A DNA stretch of 64,000 nt from Acetobacterium sp965140355 (GTDB lineage Bacteria > Bacillota > Clostridia > Eubacteriales > Eubacteriaceae): the NCBI GenBank assembly GCA_965140355.1, contig OZ223194.1, positions 62,001-126,000 of the forward strand, written 5' to 3'. Both the position numbers and the translations under genes were made by a program. Numbering within the stretch: position 1 is the first letter of the stretch; every line of letters begins with the position of its first letter. Positions 8,957 through 17,214 of the stretch are shown here, in pieces. The notes beneath the pieces were generated by a model. The model was not told the DNA's origin. It saw only the letters and a list, made by a program, of their open reading frames with translations, and did not search any database.

Positions 8957-9763
8957 TTATTTTTGATAAATGGACGGTTTCACATATTTAAACGAATGAT
9001 CTACTGAAGCCAGTGATTCACTTTGACCAATAAAAAAGTACCCCCCCGGCAACAAAGCATCGTAAAATTTCTGTACCACGGCATTTTTGGTTGGTTTATC
9101 AAAATAAATCATCACATTTCTACAAAAAATCGCATGAAAAGGTTTTTTAAATTGAAATCGGGACAATAAATTAAAATTTCGATAAGCAACGCCTTTTCGA
9201 ATTGCATCTGTGACCGATAAATACTCTTCGTCATAGTCTTTAAAATATTTACGTTTCCATTCCATCGGAATTTTGGAAAGTTCTTCTTTGGAATAAACCC
9301 CAGCTTTGGCAGTCATTAAAACCTTGTCAGAAATATCCGAAGCCAAAATCGTACTATCCCAATTGGACAGTTTACTACCCAAATAATCATGAGTGATCAT
9401 AGCTAGGGTGTAGGGTTCCTGTCCTGAAGAGCACCCCGCACTCCACACCCGCAAATCTCTATTTTTTGTCGTTTCATCGACCCAAGGAAGAACCTGTTGT
9501 TTGTAAAAATCAAAGTGTTCATTTTCTCGTAAAAAATAGGTATGATTCGTAGTCAACTTATTAATGAGCACACTGATCTCGTCATTTTTTTTATCATTTT
9601 TTACGTACTCAAAATAATCCATATAGTTATCATAACCCAGTTGGGAAACATAATGACTCAGGCGACCTTCAATCAGGTGTCGTTTTTTTCGTAAATCAAC
9701 ACCATAATTTGTGTGCACATAGGATGTGATCGCCTGAAATTCATTTTCCTTTAATTTTATCAT
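8957..9763 (-). CDS. cheR: Chemotaxis protein methyltransferase CheR
   Basis: CheR methylates glutamates of chemoreceptors using S-adenosylmethionine. The 268 residues have the all-alpha N-terminal domain and then the SAM-binding Rossmann fold with VWSAGCSSGQEPYTLAM. The later FCRNVMIYFD and LPGGYFFIGQSESL motifs are diagnostic of CheR. It follows cheA by 26 bp and is likely co-transcribed with it. It acts opposite CheB at 40773-41807. Confidence 0.96.
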   Translation of the reverse strand: MIKLKENEFQAITSYVHTNYGVDLRKKRHLIEGRLSHYVSQLGYDNYMDYFEYVKNDKKNDEISVLINKLTTNHTYFLRENEHFDFYKQQVLPWVDETTKNRDLRVWSAGCSSGQEPYTLAMITHDYLGSKLSNWDSTILASDISDKVLMTAKAGVYSKEELSKIPMEWKRKYFKDYDEEYLSVTDAIRKGVAYRNFNLLSRFQFKKPFHAIFCRNVMIYFDKPTKNAVVQKFYDALLPGGYFFIGQSESLASVDHSFKYVKPSIYQK

Positions 9764-9789
9764 TTTCTTTACCTCGTGTGATCTATTAT

Positions 9790-11934
9790 CTAATACTTAT
9801 CTAAAATTGCAGGAATGTCAACAATCAAACTGATACTGCCATTACCTAAAATCGTACAACCGGCAATACCAGCATTCTGGATTGAATATCGGTTTAAATA
9901 TTTAGGTATCGGTTTAACCACAATTTGATGTTTTTTAATCAAATCATCCATAAATAAGCAAGCAAATGTATCGCCAGAATCAACTAACATCAAAATACCA
10001 TCTTCAATATTAGTCTCACATTTTTCATCTTCAAAGATATCATGAAGGCGAATTAGCGGATAACATACCCCACGGATCATCACCATTTCATTTTTATCAG
10101 GATCAGTAATCAGTTGACTGGTTGTAATTTTAAATGTCTCACGAATATTGCTGATGGGAATCTCATAAACATCTTCTCCAACCTGAACTTCCATCCCCGA
10201 AATAATCGATAATGTCAGTGGGATTTTTAAGAAAATATTGGTTCCTGAACCTATTTCACTTTCAATTGAAATCGAACCGCCAACTTTTTCAATGTTCTTC
10301 TTAACAACATCCATGCCGACGCCACGACCTGAAAACTCTGTCACAACTTCTTTCGTGGAAAATCCTGGTGCCATAATCAAATTTAGTATTTCTTTTTCGG
10401 AATATTCTTCCTCCGGTTTTACCAATAACTTCTTTTCTTTAGCTTTTTCCAGAATCCCCGCTGGATCAAGACCCTTCCCATCATCGCTGACCGAAATAAT
10501 AATATCGCCGCCAACATTTTGAGCCGATAAGATCACCTTCCCAACCGGATTTTTCCCTGCTGCAATCCGTTCTTCCTTATTTTCAAGACCATGATCCATT
10601 GCATTTCTGACTAAATGCATCAGTGGATCAGCGATCCCATCGATGATTGTTTTGTCAACCTCGGTGCTTTCACCCATGGTAATAAATTCGACTTCTTTTT
10701 TAAGTTTCTTGCCAACATCACGGACAATCCGCTGCATTTTCTTAAATGTACCGGCAATTGGAATCATTCGAATTGACATAACAATGTCTTGTAACTCATC
10801 GGTTAATTTCTGTAATTGAGTTGATGCTTTTTCAAAGCTTTCATCTCGTTTACCTTCCATTCCCACACTGCCAAAAACCATCGATTCAGTGATCACAATT
10901 TCACCGATCAGGTTCATTAAGGTGTCAAGCTTATTTAGATCGACACTGATAAGATTTTGAACATTATTTTTTTGTTTATTAGCATTTGGGTCTGGCACTT
11001 TTCCCGGTGCCTTTTTTGCAACCGCAACAACTTCTGGTTGCAAAACAACCTCAGCTTCCGATTCCTCCGCCTGCAAACAATCAACAAACTCAATACTCTT
11101 TACTGATAAAATCGACATCGCAATATTTTCGATTGTTTTTTTATCAGCAGTCGTTTCAAGATGACAAAAAAAGCCATTTTTTAAAATAATTCCGGCTGCC
11201 TCCGGATTATTATTCAGATTCTCCGGCTTCTTTTTTGACACCTTCCCTATGGACTCAAGTTTGTTAACCAACATAAACGCACGAATATTCTCCATTTGAG
11301 AATCTTCTTTGAAGCGTGTATGGATGCAATAAGTATTTGGCTGTTCATCGCTCTGACTCGTCAAATCTGACGATTCTACTAAAACTGCTTCATCCGTTTT
11401 GGATTCAGCCGAACTGATATCGTCAAAGTTAATTTCAGGTTCTACGTTCTCAATAACTTCAGATTCAGGCTCATCTTCATCTGAAGTGGGATTAACCCCT
11501 TCTTTCGGTTTTTCTTGAGGTAAACCTTTAATTCGATTAAGAAATGCGTCAGTTTCAGATATGAGTTCTTCGTTTTCATCTAATAACGTTTCGTTATTTT
11601 GTATTTTTTCAACCTCTCCTTTAAGGAAGGTTGAAAAATTGAGAACCAGATCCATCAAGTCCCCAAAGTCCTCTTGTTTTATCCCATTTTCTCGGATAAC
11701 AAAGAACAAATCCTCTAATTTATGGGCCGAATGTGCAAGCATGTCAAATTCCATCATTGCTGAAGACCCTTTTATCGTATGCATAATCCGGAAGATTTCA
11801 TTAATATCATCCGGAGTTAATTCCGCATTGTCTTCAGACTGAAGTAAAATTTCCTCTAATTGATCAAGCAGTGTTTCCGATTCAAAAATATACATTTCTA
11901 AAATCGAATCATTTCCAGAATCATAATTACTCAT
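9790..11934 (-). CDS. cheA: Chemotaxis histidine kinase CheA
   Basis: CheA is the receptor-coupled histidine kinase that phosphorylates CheY and CheB. The ATG at 11932-11934 is preferred over the one 9 bp upstream, because AAAGGATGG is well spaced for it. That gives about 714 residues. Domains in order: HPt/P1 with the phospho-accepting His52 in MHTIKGSSAM; an acidic linker; a P2-like region; P3 dimerisation (LDTLMNLIGEIVITES); HATPase P4 with LVRNAMDHGLE and FSGRGVGMDVV; and a C-terminal CheW-like P5. All key residues are visible. It is first in the cheA-cheR pair. Confidence 0.97.
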   Translation of the reverse strand: MSNYDSGNDSILEMYIFESETLLDQLEEILLQSEDNAELTPDDINEIFRIMHTIKGSSAMMEFDMLAHSAHKLEDLFFVIRENGIKQEDFGDLMDLVLNFSTFLKGEVEKIQNNETLLDENEELISETDAFLNRIKGLPQEKPKEGVNPTSDEDEPESEVIENVEPEINFDDISSAESKTDEAVLVESSDLTSQSDEQPNTYCIHTRFKEDSQMENIRAFMLVNKLESIGKVSKKKPENLNNNPEAAGIILKNGFFCHLETTADKKTIENIAMSILSVKSIEFVDCLQAEESEAEVVLQPEVVAVAKKAPGKVPDPNANKQKNNVQNLISVDLNKLDTLMNLIGEIVITESMVFGSVGMEGKRDESFEKASTQLQKLTDELQDIVMSIRMIPIAGTFKKMQRIVRDVGKKLKKEVEFITMGESTEVDKTIIDGIADPLMHLVRNAMDHGLENKEERIAAGKNPVGKVILSAQNVGGDIIISVSDDGKGLDPAGILEKAKEKKLLVKPEEEYSEKEILNLIMAPGFSTKEVVTEFSGRGVGMDVVKKNIEKVGGSISIESEIGSGTNIFLKIPLTLSIISGMEVQVGEDVYEIPISNIRETFKITTSQLITDPDKNEMVMIRGVCYPLIRLHDIFEDEKCETNIEDGILMLVDSGDTFACLFMDDLIKKHQIVVKPIPKYLNRYSIQNAGIAGCTILGNGSISLIVDIPAILDKY

Positions 11935-11975
11935 TTTGTCCATCCTTTATATACATGAAATTTTTGTCTTAATTT

Positions 11976-12010
11976 ATTATATCGGTTTTTTGCACTAAAT
12001 GCACTTTTTT
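11976..12010 (-). promoter_or_regulatory. Candidate cheA-cheR promoter
   Basis: The minus strand has a perfect sigma-A -10 TATAAT at 11976-11981, about 42 bp upstream of the cheA start. It overlaps CCGATA, which resembles a sigma-28 -10. No good -35 is present for either sigma factor, so the assignment is weak. Confidence 0.35.
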
Positions 12011-12248
12011 TTTCAAATTCAATTGTATTATACCCATATTTATGGCATTTTACCAATCAAAATGATTTCCATCTCCAATAAATACGCAATCAATTTTTTG
12101 CTTATTAATAATGTCGACAAAATTAGTTGAATACTTTAACATTTTATCCTAAATCAGACCGTTTGTATATGATAAAATCATCTCTTCAATTTTCCCGTAG
12201 AAATGATTGATTGATTATCTTTTATGAATAAAGTATAATTTAAACTAA

Positions 12249-12275
12249 TCAATAAATGCTAAGATTAGCCGATAA
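12249..12275 (+). promoter_or_regulatory. Sigma-28 promoter of the fliK-like/flhB-tail-like operon
   Basis: The plus strand reads TCAA, 15 bp, then GCCGATAA. The -10 is a perfect sigma-28 match and the -35 differs from TAAA by one base. It lies 37 bp upstream of the start at 12313, so this operon should be a late flagellar gene set. Confidence 0.8.
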
Positions 12276-12312
12276 TATATGTAGCACTTGAACATAGAAA
12301 GGAGTTCTCTAT

Positions 12313-13947
12313 TTGGATAGTATTAAAATCACCTCGACCGTATCCACTCCCAAAGTTACTGATGTCCCTAATAAACATACCCCCAGCGATTCCATTTTTG
12401 ATATTAACAATCTCGATGAGGCCGTAAAAATTGCCCCCGTTTCGGAAGACTATCAAAAAGAGAGTTTCCGTGATACCCTGTTTCAAAACCTGCAAAAAGA
12501 AATTCTCAAGCCGCTGATGAACAGCACTACAGCTGAAGCCGATGCGCTGCGTAAGTTAGTATTGATTTCGGAGCTTTTTGAGTCTTCAGCCGATGCCATC
12601 CCCAAAGAACTACTGGATGGACTGTTTATCAACTCTCAGGACTTGCTGAGCGAACTAATGTTAAGGGATAAAACCGATTCTATTTTTAAGGGGGCCTTTT
12701 TTGACAGTCTCCGAGCGTTAGCTAAACTTGATGGCTACCCTCAGTTAAAAGACTCGATTGTTTCTATCCTGAGACATTATGACGCCTATGTCAATCGAAG
12801 CAATACTCTAAATGGCATTTTTTTAGAAGCCAGTCGCCTGTTAATGACCCTGCCTTCAAAAGAACGCGCCATGTTAGATCAACAATTGGCTAATCTCGAG
12901 TCCATACTAAGTAAATCCACTCCCGAAGAATCTGATCTTGACAAACTGCTTAATCAAAGTAATGCCGCAAATAAAAAAGGTCAAACTAGCCAAGAGCTTC
13001 AAAACCTGATTAATTTAAAAGCTGCTCAAAATGGTAAACTAAGTAGTACATCGGAACAACGATTGTCACGAATCGAAACTTTGTTAACCGCAAAAAATAT
13101 CAACTATCAAGAAATTCAGCAGCTCTTAAAAAATGAGACCATTCCAGCCCTGCGTCAGATTTTGCAGTCGCAGGCCTATAGTGAAAAAACTTATCAATCT
13201 GTTGCCACTATTATTGACCATATCGTCCGTTATGATAAAGGCAACCCGGAACAACTAGAAGCAGCGGTCTTGCGTTTTTCACAAGCTTTAAAACCACTAT
13301 CGAGTTTAACGGATAACGAAATTGTTGATATGAAAAACCAACTCTTTTTACATGCCAAAGAATCTGAAATTCTATCGGATCGACTGGAATCTTCACCTAA
13401 AAATTCGAGTGATATAGATAAAGTTTCCCTTTCCCAGCTGCTGGAAAAGGCGTTGGATGAAAATAATTCCAATAAAATTATTAACTCAGCTCAAGCGCTT
13501 TTGCAAACCATGGTGCGAAATGAAAGCCCGATTTTTACCTTGATGCACTTTTTAATTCCGCTACGGTTTCTGGATGAAAATTCCTATGGTGAATTTTTTG
13601 TTGATAAAGATCCTACTGCTAAAAAAGGGGAGCAGGGTACCTCTGAAGAAGCTACCGATATCTTTTTTACCATTCAATCGGATCGTTACGGCAATTTTGA
13701 AGTAGAGCTACTAGCTCGGGATAAAAAAATCACGCTTAATATCAAATCGCCGGCACCGCTAGTCGATATTTTAAAATCAACCAAGGAACAGCTAAAAACG
13801 ATTGTTGAAGAACAAGGTTATTCGCTTGCCGGGTATGGTGTCGGCGAATATTTAGAAAGCCAAACCATCCTGCAACGTTTTCCCCAAATTGGCATTCAGA
13901 AAGGTAGGCCTCGATGTCTCCATCTAACGATAAAAGCAAAAATTTAA
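12313..13947 (+). CDS. FliK-like flagellar protein (degenerate hook-length-control C-terminal domain)
   Basis: A 544-residue protein starts at TTG 12313-12315 with AAAGGAG 8 nt upstream. Most of it is helical and I cannot assign it. The C-terminal part (about residues 450-520, DRYGNFEVELLARDKKITL followed by a helix) aligns by eye with the Flg_hook domain of the real FliK at 60132-61622 (ENLGEIEVQLKYDQGKLII). Its partner is an FlhB-tail-like gene overlapping its 3' end by 34 bp. Gene order and content match the ylqG-ylqH pair known from Bacillus. It lies behind a sigma-28 promoter. A role in a late export substrate switch is an inference. Confidence 0.7.
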   Translation: MDSIKITSTVSTPKVTDVPNKHTPSDSIFDINNLDEAVKIAPVSEDYQKESFRDTLFQNLQKEILKPLMNSTTAEADALRKLVLISELFESSADAIPKELLDGLFINSQDLLSELMLRDKTDSIFKGAFFDSLRALAKLDGYPQLKDSIVSILRHYDAYVNRSNTLNGIFLEASRLLMTLPSKERAMLDQQLANLESILSKSTPEESDLDKLLNQSNAANKKGQTSQELQNLINLKAAQNGKLSSTSEQRLSRIETLLTAKNINYQEIQQLLKNETIPALRQILQSQAYSEKTYQSVATIIDHIVRYDKGNPEQLEAAVLRFSQALKPLSSLTDNEIVDMKNQLFLHAKESEILSDRLESSPKNSSDIDKVSLSQLLEKALDENNSNKIINSAQALLQTMVRNESPIFTLMHFLIPLRFLDENSYGEFFVDKDPTAKKGEQGTSEEATDIFFTIQSDRYGNFEVELLARDKKITLNIKSPAPLVDILKSTKEQLKTIVEEQGYSLAGYGVGEYLESQTILQRFPQIGIQKGRPRCLHLTIKAKI

Positions 13948-14294
13948 AAAAGGCTGTTCATATTCAGAACAACCCGGAAGAAAATAAAATAAATTCAAAA
14001 GAAGAAGAGGCTAACGAAAAACCTTTGAAAGTAACCGCTTTGCGTTATGATCCCGAAAAAAATAATTCGCCAGTCATTGTCGCGGCCGGAACGGGTTTTG
14101 TTGCCCAAAATATCTTAAACGTGGCCGAGGAAAACGGCATTCCCATCTATCACGATGACTCTGCCGCGACCCTGCTTTCCAAGCTCCAAATGGGTCAGGA
14201 AATTCCTCCAGAGCTGTTTCAGATTGTAGTTAATATTTATGTGTCGCTGCTTAATTTGGCGGAAGGGAATGATTCTGGGGGAAGCATTTTTTAA
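13914..14294 (+). CDS. FlhB cytoplasmic-domain-like protein (YlqH type, lacks NPTH)
   Basis: A 126-residue protein whose residues about 38-115 resemble the FlhB/YscU C-terminal export-switch domain. Compare IVAAGTGFVAQNILNVAEENGIPIY here with MVLAKGKDLIALRIVKAGEDNGILI in the FlhB at 49717-50784. The autocleavage motif NPTH is absent; the corresponding place reads RYDPEKNN. There are no membrane segments, so it is a soluble tail-only paralogue. The ATG at 13914 has AAAGG upstream and overlaps the fliK-like gene by 34 bp. Its molecular role is unknown. Confidence 0.8.
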   Translation: MSPSNDKSKNLKKAVHIQNNPEENKINSKEEEANEKPLKVTALRYDPEKNNSPVIVAAGTGFVAQNILNVAEENGIPIYHDDSAATLLSKLQMGQEIPPELFQIVVNIYVSLLNLAEGNDSGGSIF

Positions 14295-14342
14295 TAATCA
14301 ACAACGTCTAAGTATTTCTTCAATTCCACCTCAAACATTTAA

Positions 14343-14351
14343 AACTAAACT
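14343..14351 (+). repeat. Left target-site duplication of the IS66 element
   Basis: AACTAAACT directly abuts the left tip GTAAGCG. The same 9 bp recur at 17206-17214, five bases past the right-end CGCTTAC. IS66 elements usually duplicate 8 bp, so one shared base may be chance. Confidence 0.75.
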
Positions 14352-14438
14352 GTAAGCGATCCAAAAGAGGGCGTAGTGCAAAACAGGTCGAATTATTGTA
14401 GACTAACCTGAAAGAACGTTCAGGAGGTTAGGGATACA

Positions 14439-14768
14439 ATGGACGAAACAAAAATAATGCTTTGGGAAGAGCGATTCGAGGAACAGGCAACCAGTGGAAT
14501 GACAGTCGAAGCTTGGTGTACCGAAAACCAGATTACCCGGTACACCTTCTATTATTGGAAGCAGCGCATCCGGAAGGCGAAAATGGAGCCACTAGAGAAA
14601 GACGCTGTAGCACCACTGTTTGCAAAACTGGAAATGCCGACGGCTTCTGATGAGCGAATACCGGCGGCGGGACTGATTATCAAATGGCGGGGTTTTGAGC
14701 TGATTTTGTCAGATCACAGTGATATCACCCTCGCAACGCAGTTTATCCGGCAGCTTTCGCAGTCATGA
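14439..14768 (+). CDS. tnpA: IS66 family accessory protein TnpA (OrfA)
   Basis: A 109-residue protein with a helix-turn-helix-like N-terminus (WEERFEEQATSGMTVEAWCTENQITRYTFYYWKQRIRK split over two helices), typical of IS66 OrfA. An AGGAGG site lies 11 nt before the ATG. It overlaps tnpB by 4 bp, implying coupled translation. It probably assists transposition; the exact role in the family is not settled. Confidence 0.9.
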   Translation: MDETKIMLWEERFEEQATSGMTVEAWCTENQITRYTFYYWKQRIRKAKMEPLEKDAVAPLFAKLEMPTASDERIPAAGLIIKWRGFELILSDHSDITLATQFIRQLSQS

Positions 14769-15139
14769 TGGATCGGTTTATCGAAGATACGACTCATATT
14801 TATATTGCATGTGGAGCCACTGACTTCAGAAAGCAGATGGATGGTCTGTCTGTTGTTGTTAATACGGAGTTCCAGCTGGATCCGTTTTCTGACAAATGTG
14901 CTTTTATCTTCTGCAACCGAAAAAGAAACGCTCTTAAAGTTTTACGTTACGACGGCAACGGCTTCATTCTAGCCAGCAAGAAATTGCTGAATGGTATGAA
15001 ATTTCAGTGGCCCAGAACCCCTTCTGAAATCAGAGAAATAACCGGCCAGCAGGTTCAGTGGTTGCTTCAGGGACTTGAAATCGAGCAGAAAAAAGCCCTT
15101 CAGCCGGTGACGATGACGCTTGAGAACAGCTGCTTTTAA
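14765..15139 (+). CDS. tnpB: IS66 family accessory protein TnpB (Orf2)
   Basis: A 124-residue protein with the family signature ATDFRKQMDGLSVVV and the central block NRKRNALKVLRYDGNGF. Its length is a few residues above the usual 115-118. It overlaps tnpA by 4 bp. A 139-bp gap, without a gene, separates it from tnpC. Confidence 0.92.
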   Translation: MMDRFIEDTTHIYIACGATDFRKQMDGLSVVVNTEFQLDPFSDKCAFIFCNRKRNALKVLRYDGNGFILASKKLLNGMKFQWPRTPSEIREITGQQVQWLLQGLEIEQKKALQPVTMTLENSCF

Positions 15140-15278
15140 CCGTTTCAAAACAGCGTAAATAAATTCATGAAATGGCTTTAAAATGGCATTTTCAATACTT
15201 TTTATTGTTAATAAATGTAGCATTCTGGCGCTTAAAATGGTATAATAATACCAATAAAAAGCAAAGGAATGGATACGG

Positions 15279-16901
15279 ATGACGGGACAAGAAGAACTGC
15301 TATTACTCCGGGCGCTGGTAGAAAAACAGAAAGAAGAACTGGCCGCCAAAGATGAAATCATTGCCAAACAAAATATCCGGATTGAAAATATGGTGCAGGC
15401 GCTTCTGCAGGCCAGAAAGAAACTGTTTGGTTCCTCCACTGAAACATCGAAAAATCTGAATGGACAACTGTCCCTGTTTGAAACAACGCAGGAGCTTGCG
15501 AAAGCACTGTTTGGCGAACAGCAGAAAATAACCGTCCCCAGTCATACCAGAAAAGCCCGCCAACCCGGAGTCCGTCAGGAAATGCTTGCTGGTCTTCCGA
15601 AGGAGATTGAAGAGTACATCATTGGGCCGGATGATTCCTGCTTCAAGTGCGGCGGAGACCTTACGGTTATCGGCAAACGGATCGTCCGAACCGAAGTGAC
15701 CTATGAACCGGCCAAGCTGAAGGTGAAGCAGATTGTCCAGCAGATTGCCAAGTGCACCCGGTGCGGGAAAGAAGGCAGTGAGAATCCCAAAGATCATTTT
15801 CAGAAAGCCGCCGTACCGGTGCCGGTACTTCCACATTCCATTGCCACGCCATCACTGGTCACTCAGGTCATGTATCAGAAGTTTGCCATGGGGATGCCTT
15901 TTGCCCGTCAGGAAAAAGACTGGTACCGGTTGGGACTGATTCTATCCCGATCAAATATGGCCAACTGGACCAACCGTTGCAGCGAAGAATGGCTGACCCC
16001 GGTTTACGAACGCATTCATGCCGAACTGCGTTTCTGTGAGGTGCTGCATATGGATGAGACACGGATCCAGTGTAACCGGGAAGAAGGCAGGAAAGCCAAC
16101 AGCGACTCCTATATGTGGGTGATCCGTAGTGCGGCATGCGAGACGATTCAGGCCGTTTTCTTCCATTACTCCCCAGATCGCAAAGGGGAGATCGCCAGGC
16201 AGCTGCTTTCCGGGTTCCATGGCTATTTAACGACCGATGCGTATGCTGCCTATGAACAAGTCGAGAATATCCGGCGAAACTTATGTTGGTCGCACTGTCG
16301 CCGTTACCATATCGATAGCATTCCCTTGACCAGCAATGGGAAAGAAATCCCGGGTTCAAAGGGGGCCGAAGGACGGGCGTATATCGACCTGCTTTTTAAA
16401 GTTGAAAATGAAATAAAGGATCTTTCCTATGAGGAGATCAGAGAAAAGCGTCAGGATCGGTCACGCCCCATCCTCGATGCCTTTTGGTCGTGGGTTGATG
16501 AAACTGCAGCGATTCCAACGACAAATGAAAAATTGACTAAAGCCCTGAATTATTCCAAAAATCAGAAGAAATATCTGGAAACCTTCCTGGAAGACGGACG
16601 TCTTCCCATCTCCAATAATCTTTGCGAGGCCAGCATCAGGCCTTTTGCGACAGGGCGCCGCGCCTGGCTTTTTGCCGATTCACCCAAAGGTGCAACCGCC
16701 AATGCGGTTTTGTACACGCTGGTGGAATCCGCCCGGGCCAATGAACTAGATGTTTACGAATATCTAAATTACCTTCTGACCGAAATCCCCAACAGTGACT
16801 ATCTGCACCAGCCGGAAGTTCTTGAAAAATACCTGCCATGGTCTCAGCAATTGCCTGAGGTGTGCAGACTCAATCATAACTACAAAAAGTGCCTCAAATA
16901 A
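15279..16901 (+). CDS. tnpC: IS66 family transposase TnpC
   Basis: A 540-residue DDE transposase. It has an N-terminal coiled-coil leader, then a zinc-ribbon (CFKCGGDL and CTRCGKEG). The catalytic core shows Asp in LHMDETRIQ, Asp in YLTTDAYAAYE, and Glu in ISNNLCEASIRPF. The IS66 C-terminal block ends the protein. It is full length with no frameshift, so the element may be active. AAAGGA lies 15 nt before the ATG. Confidence 0.95.
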   Translation: MTGQEELLLLRALVEKQKEELAAKDEIIAKQNIRIENMVQALLQARKKLFGSSTETSKNLNGQLSLFETTQELAKALFGEQQKITVPSHTRKARQPGVRQEMLAGLPKEIEEYIIGPDDSCFKCGGDLTVIGKRIVRTEVTYEPAKLKVKQIVQQIAKCTRCGKEGSENPKDHFQKAAVPVPVLPHSIATPSLVTQVMYQKFAMGMPFARQEKDWYRLGLILSRSNMANWTNRCSEEWLTPVYERIHAELRFCEVLHMDETRIQCNREEGRKANSDSYMWVIRSAACETIQAVFFHYSPDRKGEIARQLLSGFHGYLTTDAYAAYEQVENIRRNLCWSHCRRYHIDSIPLTSNGKEIPGSKGAEGRAYIDLLFKVENEIKDLSYEEIREKRQDRSRPILDAFWSWVDETAAIPTTNEKLTKALNYSKNQKKYLETFLEDGRLPISNNLCEASIRPFATGRRAWLFADSPKGATANAVLYTLVESARANELDVYEYLNYLLTEIPNSDYLHQPEVLEKYLPWSQQLPEVCRLNHNYKKCLK

Positions 16902-16961
16902 TGATGACATCAGTATATCAGGTTTGGATTAGACTTGCTATACGTCATCTTTTGAGGCACT
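16888..16961 (+). repeat. Imperfect inverted repeat at the tnpC 3' end
   Basis: AGTGCCTCAAATAATGATGAC at 16888-16908 (which includes the tnpC stop) pairs with GTCATCTTTTGAGGCACT at 16944-16961, leaving a loop of about 35 nt. It could form a stem at the end of the transposase mRNA and perhaps block read-through or limit translation. Confidence 0.6.
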
Positions 16962-17062
16962 TACTAATAATCTTCCGGCAATTCCTTTCCGTGAGAACAA
17001 AACATTGCTTGATTCGTTACTGCCATGGAATCCTAAAGTTCAGACATTGTGTAAAATATGAT

Positions 17063-17200
17063 GATAAAAAGTAACGGCGGCCATCTGGCCGCCATAGTTA
17101 TTTTTTGCACATGTTTTTAAAGGACGCTTACGATAAAAAGTAACGGCGGCCATCTGGCCGCCATAGTTATTTTTTGCACATGTTTTTAAAGGACGCTTAC
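17063..17200. repeat. 69-bp tandem duplication of the IS66 right end with bidirectional terminator hairpins
   Basis: Two identical 69-bp copies (17063-17131 and 17132-17200) each end in AGGACGCTTAC. Each contains GGCGGCCATCTGGCCGCC flanked by GTAAC/GTTA and A/T runs, a strong hairpin that should terminate transcription in both directions. On the minus strand the pair lies just past the sugar-reductase stop and probably insulates the glycan operon. Confidence 0.92.
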
Positions 17201-17205
17201 CTTAC

Positions 17206-17214
17206 AACTAAACT
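17206..17214 (+). repeat. Right target-site duplication of the IS66 element
   Basis: AACTAAACT, identical to 14343-14351, contains the stop codon (TAG on the minus strand) of the sugar reductase. The duplication restored the stop, so insertion left the gene intact. Confidence 0.75.

Larger units (their letters stand above)
11935..12312. other. Divergent promoter region between cheA and the fliK-like gene
   Basis: These 378 bp separate cheA (minus) from the fliK-like operon (plus). They contain a candidate cheA promoter, a sigma-28 promoter for the plus operon (12249-12275), and A+T-rich DNA without a supportable gene. Confidence 0.75.
14352..17205 (+). mobile_element. IS66-family insertion sequence (tnpA, tnpB, tnpC)
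   Basis: A complete-looking IS66 element with three ORFs in the canonical order. The left tip is GTAAGCGATCC (14352-14362). The right tip, read outward-in, is GTAAGCGTCC (17191-17200). Both are followed a little further in by GTGCAAAA. A 69-bp right-end unit is tandemly duplicated (17063-17131 and 17132-17200), and an extra CTTAC precedes the target repeat. The element is clearly richer in G+C than its surroundings, a sign of recent acquisition. It sits between the convergent ends of the flhB-tail-like gene and the sugar reductase operon. Confidence 0.93.

Noticed and set aside
14462..16359. Several open frames on both strands inside the IS66 element
   Set aside because: They overlap tnpA, tnpB and tnpC in other frames and follow from the higher G+C content; no family likeness.
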